NCBI GenBank assembly: GCA_964533935.1
Contig: CAZHOG010000018.1
Location: 1 to 11,154, forward strand
Length of the DNA stretch: 11,154 nucleotides
Origin: RUG14121 sp964533935
GTDB taxonomy: Bacteria; Bacillota_I; Bacilli_A; RF39; UBA660
Direction: 5' to 3'
Below, piece after piece: positions 1-5,547 of the stretch. The translations under genes were made by a program, and so were the position numbers. Position 1 is the stretch's first letter, and every line of letters begins with the position of its first letter. The notes under the pieces are model-generated. The model had not been told where the DNA came from. It did not search any database and worked only from the letters and a program-made list of their open reading frames with translations.

Positions 1-55
1 TATTTGGCCACTCACTTTGAAATTTAAAACTTTTATTTAATGCTGGTGTTACTAC
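1..55 (-). pseudogene. 3'-side fragment of the interrupted host gene
   Basis: On the minus strand the codons from the core dinucleotide outward read VVTPALNKSFKFQSEWPN with no stop up to the window edge; the other two minus frames hit stops. The matching 5'-side piece is at 11100-11154 in the same orientation. Removing the element and keeping one GT core makes the two pieces a single open frame through the junction (GVYV joined to VTPA). I do not recognise the protein family, and both pieces run off the window. That this is coding is inferred from the frame restoration, not from homology. Confidence 0.6.
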
Positions 56-70
56 CTAGACACACAAAAG
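45..70. other. left attachment junction of the element
   Basis: The host half-site is at 45-53 (GGTGTTACT), the core dinucleotide AC at 54-55, and the element arm CTAGACACACAAAAG at 56-70. The arm is repeated in inverted orientation at 11085-11099 with one mismatch. Joined around the core, the two arms form an attP with dyad symmetry and a central GT, as used by large serine recombinases. The two host half-sites also make an imperfect dyad (6 of 9 positions). The exact crossover point is inferred from alignment of the two junctions. Confidence 0.8.
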
Positions 71-101
71 TTTAATTTTTTTAATTATAGCGTCTTTATT
101 T

Positions 102-956
102 TTATTTATTTTCTATTAATTTATCTTCTTCTATATATTGATAATCTAAAGCATTATTATTTGTAATAACAGAGCCACCAATTTCACGTTCTAAATCAGC
201 CCTAGTATTATTCGCTATCTTACCACCACGTTTAGCTACTTCAATATTTTGTTTTAAACCCTGTGGATTATTCTTTTTTGCAATTTCACGTGTAGCAATT
301 TCTCCTAAATCTGCAAGAGTTACTTCAATATCACTCATATTATCTCTTAAAGATTCTTTTCTTAATCCTTTATATTGTTTATATTCTTTAGCAGACATTC
401 CAGACCAACCTTTATATATTTCATTCGTAAGAATAGCATATTCCCTGTTTTCCTTTATTCCTCCGTCTTTCCATACATCAGTTAATCTTTTTCTATCCTG
501 CATTCCTTTAATTCTTTTTTGAATCCAAGCTTCATCATAACCTTTTGCTCTATAAGTATCAATTCCTCTTTGAACAGTTAATGATGGATCAAATACTTCA
601 TCTATTCTTTCTTTACCTAAATGGGCTAGCCATTGTTTTATTGGTTCTGCATTCTTACTAGGGATTGACTCTATTAATCTAAACATATTTTCAATATCAA
701 CAACATCAGTATTATAATATTTGCCATCTTGTGATTTTAATTTCAGTTGACTACAATTTGTAGCCATCTCGTTTCCTTCTTTTTTTAGCCTTGTTTTTAA
801 TACACTCCAATATTTTCTAGGATTTTCACTTTCAGAAAGAACACTAACTATATCAACAACACTAATGTAATATTTCTCATCTTCTTTATCCCAAATGGTT
901 CTTATTGTTTCATTATTAAATATTTTATTGATTAAATGCATTTTATCTTGTTCCAT
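102..956 (-). CDS. Bro-N / DinD-like protein
   Basis: A protein of 284 residues. Residues about 8-110 look like a Bro-N (phage antirepressor type) domain, with the typical YYISVVDIVSVL segment and an SPRKYW-like motif (ENPRKYW, 45-51). Residues about 175-265 resemble the DNA-damage-inducible protein DinD: IYKGWSGMSAKEYKQYKGL, then SDIEVTLADLGEIATREIA and a GGKIANNTRADLEREIGG segment. In E. coli DinD is SOS-induced and antagonises RecA filaments; Bro-N proteins are DNA-binding or antirepressor proteins. The start is set by AAGGAGGT five bases upstream. It is the last gene before the left element end, 48 bases after the recombinase. Role here is inferred: SOS-linked control of the element. No function is proven. 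Confidence 0.75.
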   Translation of the reverse strand: MEQDKMHLINKIFNNETIRTIWDKEDEKYYISVVDIVSVLSESENPRKYWSVLKTRLKKEGNEMATNCSQLKLKSQDGKYYNTDVVDIENMFRLIESIPSKNAEPIKQWLAHLGKERIDEVFDPSLTVQRGIDTYRAKGYDEAWIQKRIKGMQDRKRLTDVWKDGGIKENREYAILTNEIYKGWSGMSAKEYKQYKGLRKESLRDNMSDIEVTLADLGEIATREIAKKNNPQGLKQNIEVAKRGGKIANNTRADLEREIGGSVITNNNALDYQYIEEDKLIENK

Positions 957-1004
957 TATTTACCTCCTTTACTATTAATATACTAGAAAAGTGTTAAGTT
1001 TTCT

Positions 1005-2588
1005 TTAAACTAATTTAAATTTATAATAAATATCTACATTATTATCTTCAGTTATTTCTATCCTATCAATTAAACTAGCTATTAAGTTTCTAGATGGATT
1101 ATTCATATTTAAAAACTCTTGTATTTTTTGTATAAATTGTTTCTCATCTATATTGTTGTTATTATCTATATTATATAGTTCTTTTTTATATTCATTAACT
1201 TTATGTTCGTTTTCTTTTATTTCAGTAATGAAATTATTATATGCTCTTTTATACATATCTAAAGTTATATTACCATCAAGTTTATCATTATAACAAGCAT
1301 CTATTTTTTTATTTAATACTTTAATACAATTTTGTAATTTTAAAATTTCTACATTGCACCTATCTTTTTTTGCTTGTATCTTATTAGCTTTTTTAAAACT
1401 ATCTTCTAAACTATTAGCATCTATATATTTATTGCACATATTTCTTAATTCATTTATGACTAATCCTTCTATTTCATTATATTTAACACTATGTGGTGTA
1501 CAAACATTTTGTTTTTTTCTTTTTGACCAGTAATTACAATTTCCATATATTCTTGTAACCAATCCATACTTCTTTGTATTTTGTTCTTGAGCTCTAAAGC
1601 CAAATGTATGTCCACATTCTTTGCAATAGATTAAACCTCTAAGTAATAGTTTGTCCGTTATTCCATTACCCTTTATCCTGTTACTATTACTTTTAAACAT
1701 ATCTTGTACTAAATTAAATAAATCATCATCAATAATTCTAGGTATCATGCCTTCTACAATAATCCAATTATCCTTTCTATTATGAATTCTTTTTTTTGAT
1801 TTATAATTTATTTTCTTTTGCTTACATTGTGTTAAATTACCAATATAGTTTGGACTCTTTAAAATATCTCCAACAGTTCTTGTTGACCAAACACCATAGT
1901 GAAAATTATTTTGTCCAATATTCATATTTTTAGAAATACTCGGTGTAGGTACTTTTTCATTAGTTAAGGTATCACATATATTAGTTAATGAACTTCCATT
2001 AGCAAACATATTAAACATTCTTTTAACTATAATTGCCTCATCTTCATTGATTACTAATTTATGTTTATCTTCATCTGATTTATTATATCCATAGGGTGCA
2101 TAGGCTCCAACAAATTGTCCATTTTTCTTTTTGACATATAATGAACTTCTTTGTTTGTTAGATATATCTTTAACATACATATCATTAAATGCACTTTTAA
2201 ATACCAACATATCATTAGCACTACTATTTGAAAAAGTATCAATTCCATCATTTACTGCAACATAACGTATGCCATGTTCTGGAAAATATCTCTCAACATA
2301 AAATCCAAATTCAATATGATCACGACCAAGCCTTGATGTATCTTTTGTAATAATCATATTTATTTTCTTATCTTCACAGTCTTTAATCATTCTATTAAAT
2401 CCTGCTCTATCGAATGTTGTTCCTGATACTCCATCATCAACATACTCATCAACAAATATTAAATTGTTATCCCTTATATAAGATAGCAACAACTCCCTTT
2501 GGGTAGATATACTACCACTCTCACCTAACCTTTCATCTTCTCTAGATAATCTTAAATAAATTCCTACTTTGTACTCTAAATCTTTCAT
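1005..2588 (-). CDS. large serine recombinase (integrase/excisionase)
   Basis: A protein of 527 residues, usual for TndX/TnpX-type enzymes. The N-terminal resolvase domain has YLRLSRED at 11-18, with Ser15 as the expected nucleophile, DDGVSGTTFDRAGFNRM at 51-67 and the arginine motif SRLGRD at 85-90. A recombinase domain follows (GAYAPYGYNK at 161-170 and onward). A zinc ribbon is formed by Cys322, Cys325, Cys351 and Cys363, then a long coiled coil from about 395 to 480 and a short beta-rich tail. Start is the ATG preceded by GGAG at five bases. It should cut the GT cores at 54-55 and 11100-11101 and so integrate and excise the element. It is the last but one gene of a minus-strand operon. 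All expected catalytic motifs are present, so it is probably active. Confidence 0.95.
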   Translation of the reverse strand: MKDLEYKVGIYLRLSREDERLGESGSISTQRELLLSYIRDNNLIFVDEYVDDGVSGTTFDRAGFNRMIKDCEDKKINMIITKDTSRLGRDHIEFGFYVERYFPEHGIRYVAVNDGIDTFSNSSANDMLVFKSAFNDMYVKDISNKQRSSLYVKKKNGQFVGAYAPYGYNKSDEDKHKLVINEDEAIIVKRMFNMFANGSSLTNICDTLTNEKVPTPSISKNMNIGQNNFHYGVWSTRTVGDILKSPNYIGNLTQCKQKKINYKSKKRIHNRKDNWIIVEGMIPRIIDDDLFNLVQDMFKSNSNRIKGNGITDKLLLRGLIYCKECGHTFGFRAQEQNTKKYGLVTRIYGNCNYWSKRKKQNVCTPHSVKYNEIEGLVINELRNMCNKYIDANSLEDSFKKANKIQAKKDRCNVEILKLQNCIKVLNKKIDACYNDKLDGNITLDMYKRAYNNFITEIKENEHKVNEYKKELYNIDNNNNIDEKQFIQKIQEFLNMNNPSRNLIASLIDRIEITEDNNVDIYYKFKLV

Positions 2589-2600
2589 TAGTACTCCAAT

Positions 2601-2753
2601 CTAGTTATTTAAGATTGTATCCGACTTAATTATACCATTAAAATCTAAAAAATTTAATTCTTCATCTAGAAAATTTGATAAAAATTTACTAATTATTTCA
2701 TTTAAGGTGTTTCCATTATCATTATAAATATTATTTACTTTGAATTTATTCAT
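2601..2753 (-). CDS. small protein upstream of the recombinase, 50 residues
   Basis: A short gene with a very good ribosome binding site, GGGGAGG, six bases before its ATG. It ends TAG 12 bases before the recombinase start. The product is acidic and helical (IYNDNGNTLNEIISKFLSNF in its first half). Small proteins of similar look sit before serine recombinases in other Bacillota elements, and some assist excision, but I cannot assign it to a family. Its start overlaps the end of the 24-residue gene by eight bases, which suggests coupled translation. Function unknown; a directionality factor is one possibility. Confidence 0.7.
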   Translation of the reverse strand: MNKFKVNNIYNDNGNTLNEIISKFLSNFLDEELNFLDFNGIIKSDTILNN

Positions 2754-2820
2754 TAATTGCCTCCCCTAAAAGATATGCAACGAATAAATAAATAATTTCT
2801 GTCTTTTTGTCTATATCCAT
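2746..2820 (-). CDS. very small protein, 24 residues
   Basis: The frame reads MDIDKKTEIIYLFVAYLLGE followed by AINE and TAA. It has a strong AAAAGGAGGG ribosome binding site before the ATG, too good to be accidental, and the coding end overlaps the next gene by eight bases. The product has a short hydrophobic stretch (IIYLFVAYLL) and could be an amphipathic or membrane-associated peptide. It may alternatively be a leader peptide coupling translation to the 50-residue gene and the recombinase. No family is recognised. Confidence 0.55.
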   Translation of the reverse strand: MDIDKKTEIIYLFVAYLLGEAINE

Positions 2821-2884
2821 TAAATCCCTCCTTTTAAATTACGTTTTAAACATATTTAACATATTATTCATTCCTTTCAATTAT

Positions 2885-3325
2885 CTAAAATTGTTTTAAT
2901 AAATCTTCCATTTCTTTTTGTTCTTCTGGTGTAGCCTCTTTAGATTCACATCTTTTTCCATTCCATACCATTACTCCATCTGAATCATATCTGATATATG
3001 GTGATTTTCTACCATTCATTAATTCTTCATAATTATTTGATACATTAGTTACTGTTATAAATGGTTTAATATTTTTATTTTTATCTATATATGAATTGTT
3101 ATATCCTTTAATAAAGATTATATTTCCTTTATAAAAAAGATCCTTATATATACTATAAAGATCTTTTTTTATATTTAAACTTATATAAACTTTTTCATTT
3201 GAGTTAGAATATTTCTTTAATGTCATTCCAAATTTAATATAAACACTTCCAATATCACTTTCACATATAGAATTAATTTTTCCAGATATAATAGTTTCAT
3301 TTATATTAATATAATCCTTATTCAT
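2885..3325 (-). CDS. SSB-like OB-fold protein (predicted)
   Basis: A protein of 146 residues. Residues about 9-95 show an OB-fold pattern: NETIISGKINSI, a strand-rich middle, then KGNIIFIKGYNNSYIDKN and KPFITVTNVSNN. This resembles single-stranded DNA-binding and primosome-type proteins. A separate conserved-looking C-terminal part follows (IRYDSDGVMVWNGKRC), ending in an acidic helix whose last residue is Phe (EEQKEMEDLLKQF), similar to the acidic Phe-ended tips of SSB proteins. The start chosen is the ATG at 3325 with AAGGAAG five bases upstream; an in-frame GTG at 3331 would overlap that site. It is first in the operon leading to the recombinase. Role inferred: protecting or processing single-stranded element DNA during transfer or replication. 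Confidence 0.55.
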   Translation of the reverse strand: MNKDYININETIISGKINSICESDIGSVYIKFGMTLKKYSNSNEKVYISLNIKKDLYSIYKDLFYKGNIIFIKGYNNSYIDKNKNIKPFITVTNVSNNYEELMNGRKSPYIRYDSDGVMVWNGKRCESKEATPEEQKEMEDLLKQF

Positions 3326-3397
3326 AATCACTTCCTTTATTTAAATATAATTTATATATTTTATTTTATTATTTATTTTAATATTTACTTTATATTG

Positions 3398-3466
3398 GAA
3401 GAATACTTCTACTTAATATAGAACTATTCTTCAACTTCATAATGAATTATTCTTCTACATTGTTTT
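3398..3466. repeat. three 23-bp iteron-like direct repeats
   Basis: Three direct repeats begin at 3398, 3421 and 3444, exactly 23 bases apart. Their 15-base cores are GAAGAATACTTCTAC, GAACTATTCTTCAAC and GAATTATTCTTCTAC. Copies 1 and 2, and copies 2 and 3, each agree at 16 of 23 positions. The core GAAGAATACTTC is also a near-palindrome. The third copy overlaps the last codons of the winged-helix gene. Such spacing is typical of iterons bound by replication initiators, or of an operator for the 146-residue gene that starts at 3325. Function is inferred. Confidence 0.6.
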
Positions 3467-3722
3467 TAAATTTATCGGTTATAAATATATTTCTATTACC
3501 ATCAACATTTCTAGTTATAATTAAATCCTCTTTTTTTAAAGATGAAATAGTCGAGGAAATTGTTTTTGTACTAAATCCTAATTTATTTGAAAAATATTCA
3601 TTAGAGGCAAAACAAACTCCTGACATTTTAGATAATGAGTAAATCATTCCCATCATTAGTCTTGCTGTAGCATTTAGTTTTTTATAGGATAAAATATAAT
3701 CTGGTACATTTGCGTATTTCAT
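3447..3722 (-). CDS. small winged-helix (HTH_36-like) protein
   Basis: A protein of 91 residues that is essentially one winged-helix domain: helix LNATARLMMGMIYSLSKMSG, recognition region FASNEYFSNKLGFSTKTISS, then TISSLKKEDLIITRNVDGNR forming a strand and wing. This matches the HTH_36 pattern found at the N-terminus of phage and plasmid replication proteins. The start chosen is the ATG with GGAG six bases upstream (MKYANVPDY); a GTG at 3752 gives ten extra residues but has no ribosome binding site. The 3' end overlaps the 23-bp repeats, which it may bind. It lacks any further replication domain, so it is either a short initiator or a regulator. Confidence 0.6.
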   Translation of the reverse strand: MKYANVPDYILSYKKLNATARLMMGMIYSLSKMSGVCFASNEYFSNKLGFSTKTISSTISSLKKEDLIITRNVDGNRNIFITDKFKNNVEE

Positions 3723-3768
3723 TATATCTCCATATACTTTAATGCTTAACACTTTTCTTTGTGTAATT

Positions 3769-3788
3769 TATCCTATTATATTAGGATA
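3769..3788. promoter_or_regulatory. palindromic operator candidate upstream of the winged-helix gene
   Basis: TATCCTA and TAGGATA form a 7-bp inverted repeat with a six-base centre, 47-66 bases before the start of the winged-helix gene. On the minus strand it contains a TATAAT that could be a -10 element, so a protein bound here would block transcription. No convincing -35 is seen at ideal spacing. Could also be a small RNA hairpin. Confidence 0.4.
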
Positions 3789-3863
3789 GGTACTAACATA
3801 AGCCTTTCATCTTACTGTGCCTCTTATAACTAACGTCTGCAAACATTTAGTTAAGTTTATAAT

Positions 3864-4109
3864 TTATACAATTCTTATAGTATACATTCCATTATCATAT
3901 TCTTCATATATTAGGTACTTTAATTGTTCTAATATATTTAGATTATTTTGTAAACCTTTGTTTTTGATTTTAATCACATGTTGTAATTCACCTACATTTA
4001 TATCTACAATATATTTATCTATTCCTTTGGAATATATATATTCATAAATATATTTAGCTTCTTTTGGAATTTTTTTATCTTTCCAAATATTCTTGTTCTG
4101 ATATATCAT
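3864..4109 (-). CDS. small winged-helix-like protein
   Basis: A protein of 81 residues with AAAGGAGGG just before the ATG. The order of elements is a first helix (IPKEAKYIYEYIYSKGIDKY), a helix-turn-helix-like middle (INVGELQHVIKIKNKGLQNN), then a helix running into LIYEEYDNGMYTIRIV, which looks like a beta-hairpin wing. The arrangement parallels the 91-residue gene downstream, and the two may be distant paralogues. It is transcribed from the minus-strand promoter at 4172-4201, under the control region shared with the XRE repressor. Probable DNA-binding control or replication protein; no named family is claimed. Confidence 0.55.
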   Translation of the reverse strand: MIYQNKNIWKDKKIPKEAKYIYEYIYSKGIDKYIVDINVGELQHVIKIKNKGLQNNLNILEQLKYLIYEEYDNGMYTIRIV

Positions 4110-4157
4110 TTAATCCCTCCTTTTCCAATATTATTTATTTTATATTAAAATGTTTCC

Positions 4158-4248
4158 TTTTTTACACACTTAATATATCATAGTAATTATTACGTTGTCA
4201 ACTACTTTTTTACTCATTTGTACATTTTTTGTTGACTTTTTTACCCAT
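4158..4248. promoter_or_regulatory. repeated operator motifs in the divergent control region
   Basis: The 14-base motif ACTTTTTTACTCAT at 4204-4217 recurs as ACTTTTTTACCCAT at 4235-4248 (13 of 14 identical, 31 bases apart). A shorter related copy, TTTTTTACA, is at 4158-4166. The copies lie beside or between the two divergent promoters, so the XRE protein encoded next door is the obvious candidate binder. Binding itself is inferred. Confidence 0.45.
4172..4201 (-). promoter_or_regulatory. minus-strand sigma-A-type promoter
   Basis: On the minus strand, TTGACA (4196-4201) is followed after 18 bases by TATATT (4172-4177). It would drive the 81-residue winged-helix gene starting at 4109 and possibly the genes further down to the recombinase. 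The -35 box is a perfect consensus match. Confidence 0.6.
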
Positions 4249-4260
4249 ATAGTATATTAT
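4232..4260 (+). promoter_or_regulatory. plus-strand sigma-A-type promoter for the XRE gene
   Basis: TTGACT (4232-4237) and TATTAT (4255-4260) are 17 bases apart. An overlapping TATATT at 4253 would give a 15-base spacer. The start codon at 4282 lies close behind, with GAGGTGA at 4269-4275 as ribosome binding site, so the leader is very short. The second operator copy (4235-4248) overlaps the -35 and spacer, which fits autorepression. Confidence 0.55.
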
Positions 4261-4281
4261 TAGGTTGTGAGGTGAAATAAT

Positions 4282-4785
4282 ATGCCAGAAAAAAGTATTG
4301 GAGAAATCATTGCTGATGCTAGAGAAAAAAAAGGATTATCTCAAAGACAACTTGCAAAATTAGCAAATATTAATAACTCTGAACTTTCAAAAATAGAGGC
4401 TGGAATAAGAAAAGAACCTAGTCCTAAAATACTTCGTAAGATAAGCTCTATTATAAATGTTAATTATAGTGAATTAATGTATAGTATTGGATTAGGATTA
4501 GAAGTTACTCCTCTTAACTATTTTATTAAAAGTCATTATTCAAATTTAAATGCTGACGAACTTGAAACTGCTGAAATAAATGTATTAGGTAGTATAGAAA
4601 ATTCCGAAAAATTAGTAGAGTCGTGTAAAAAGCAACTGGATAATGATAGTTTATTGGAAGCTCAAAAAGAAATATTAATACATACGATTGAAGATAATAC
4701 ATATCAAATAGAATCATCAAAACAAATTATTAAGTTGATTCAAAGTATGAAAGTAAAGGAGAGAAATAAAAATGCAAAAAAGTAA
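4282..4785 (+). CDS. XRE-family repressor
   Basis: A protein of 167 residues. An N-terminal HTH of the XRE/Cro-CI class covers residues about 4-65: IGEIIADAREKKGLSQRQLA, then NINNSELSKIEAGIRKEPSP and KILRKISSIINVNYSELM. The rest is charged and helical (about 85-165), likely for dimerisation or signal sensing; no peptidase or LexA-type cleavage motif is seen. It reads away from the winged-helix/recombinase block, with repeated motifs in between, as expected for a lysogeny-type repressor of element genes. Its last 14 bases overlap the gene for a membrane protein, so the two are co-translated and may act as a pair. Confidence 0.85.
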   Translation: MPEKSIGEIIADAREKKGLSQRQLAKLANINNSELSKIEAGIRKEPSPKILRKISSIINVNYSELMYSIGLGLEVTPLNYFIKSHYSNLNADELETAEINVLGSIENSEKLVESCKKQLDNDSLLEAQKEILIHTIEDNTYQIESSKQIIKLIQSMKVKERNKNAKK

Positions 4786-5197
4786 TATATTAAAAAAATT
4801 ATTAGTAGTAGCAAATATATTAATTACTATATGTTTAATTTTAGTTTTAACTTTAAAAACCAAATTTACTTATTCATTATATTGGACTATCACACCATTT
4901 TTAATTTTGTTAATTATTTTATTTATAAGAGAAGTAGATAAGGGAACAGTTGATACTGACATTAATAAATCAAAAACAATTAAAAGCTCTTATAATGATT
5001 CATCAACAATAGCAACTGTATTTTATGGACTTATATATTTATTAATTGAATTTTTTGATATATTAAACAATAATATAAGAGATAACTTTTATTTAATAAT
5101 TGGATTCTTTGTTATAACAATGATTTATGAATTGTTTATTTGTTTATCAATATATAATGCTAAAAAAGAAACAGAAAAATTATTATCAAATAAATAA
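4772..5197 (+). CDS. four-helix membrane protein paired with the XRE repressor
   Basis: A protein of 141 residues with four predicted membrane helices (about 9-28, 35-52, 79-97 and 104-127) and a hydrophilic loop at 54-78 rich in Lys, Ser and Asp. GGAGAG lies before the ATG inside the end of the XRE gene, and the overlap of 14 bases implies coupled translation. No family is recognised. The pairing suggests a membrane partner that senses a signal or holds the repressor, but nothing in the sequence proves it. A strong terminator follows at 5222-5269. Confidence 0.7.
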   Translation: MQKSNILKKLLVVANILITICLILVLTLKTKFTYSLYWTITPFLILLIILFIREVDKGTVDTDINKSKTIKSSYNDSSTIATVFYGLIYLLIEFFDILNNNIRDNFYLIIGFFVITMIYELFICLSIYNAKKETEKLLSNK

Positions 5198-5221
5198 TTA
5201 TTATTTTTGCAAAGCAAAAGA

Positions 5222-5269
5222 AAAATAACCTTTTTACCTTTTCATTAGATTAGGTATTAAGGTTATTTT
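5222..5269 (+). terminator. terminator after the XRE/membrane-protein operon
   Basis: AAAATAACCTT (5222-5232) and AAGGTTATTTT (5259-5269) form an 11-bp stem with a 26-base loop and a T-rich 3' side. A smaller hairpin, TTTTGC/GCAAAA (5205-5219), sits between it and the stop codon. Confidence 0.6.
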
Positions 5270-5274
5270 CATTT

Positions 5275-5483
5275 AAAAAGACGTGGCACGTTCTATTCCA
5301 TAGGAATGGAAGTGGCGATAGTCTTTTTATTTCATTTCAATTGAATTGAAATAAAAAGCAACAATATTACTTACATCAGTTTGTAATATGTTGCTTAAGG
5401 GGTATCAAAAGGGTTCTCCCTTTGCACACAATCCTAGTTGGCTTGTCCAACTTGGTAGTGTGTTACTAAAATGTCATTTTAGT
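5275..5483. other. dense stem-loop cluster in a gene-free region
   Basis: This is the core of the 350-base gap between convergent genes (5198-5547). Six successive stem-loops are visible. First, AAAAAGAC/GTCTTTTT (5275-5328) encloses a 9-bp inner stem at 5291-5311. Second, ATTTCAATT/AATTGAAAT (5334-5352). Third, a 14-bp stem with one bulge (5356-5396). Fourth, AAAGGG/CCCTTT with a TTCT loop (5408-5423). Fifth, CACAC/GTGTG around AGTTGG/CCAACT (5425-5462). Sixth, ACTAAAAT/ATTTTAGT (5465-5483). The stretch is visibly more GC-rich than its surroundings. It could be a structured RNA, a single-strand replication origin, or an oriT that mimics that of a helper element. I see no open reading frame with a ribosome binding site. 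Confidence 0.6.
5356..5396 (-). terminator. terminator candidate after the cargo operon
   Basis: Read on the minus strand, AAGCAACATATTAC pairs with GTAATATTGTTGCTT across a 12-base loop and is followed by a run of T. It lies about 150 bases beyond the stop of the surface-protein gene. The AAAAAGAC/GTCTTTTT stem at 5275-5328 is symmetrical and could back it up on either strand. Confidence 0.5.
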
Positions 5484-5547
5484 TCATAAAAGTAAAAATT
5501 CGTAAGTTATGTAATTTCTTTCGGATTATTATTTTTTATAGACAATT

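Noticed and set aside
2054..2251. Second minus-strand frame inside the recombinase gene
   Set aside because: It lies entirely within the recombinase coding region in another frame, with no ribosome binding site and no protein-like pattern.
3398..3466. The short repeats as a CRISPR array
   Set aside because: Only three imperfect copies with no unique spacers of constant length and no cas genes nearby; the period of 23 bases fits iterons or operators.
985..3758. A 14-base exact match: AGAAAAGTGTTAAG at 985-998 and its complement at 3745-3758, both near gene starts
   Set aside because: In DNA this AT-rich a match of this length can arise by chance, and the two copies have opposite orientation relative to their genes on inspection. 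Not strong enough for a regulatory call.
4526..4720. Minus-strand frame inside the XRE gene, and plus-strand frames at 3442-3642, 3817-4047, 6676-6861 and 8448-8633
   Set aside because: All are shadows of better supported genes on the other strand and lack ribosome binding sites.
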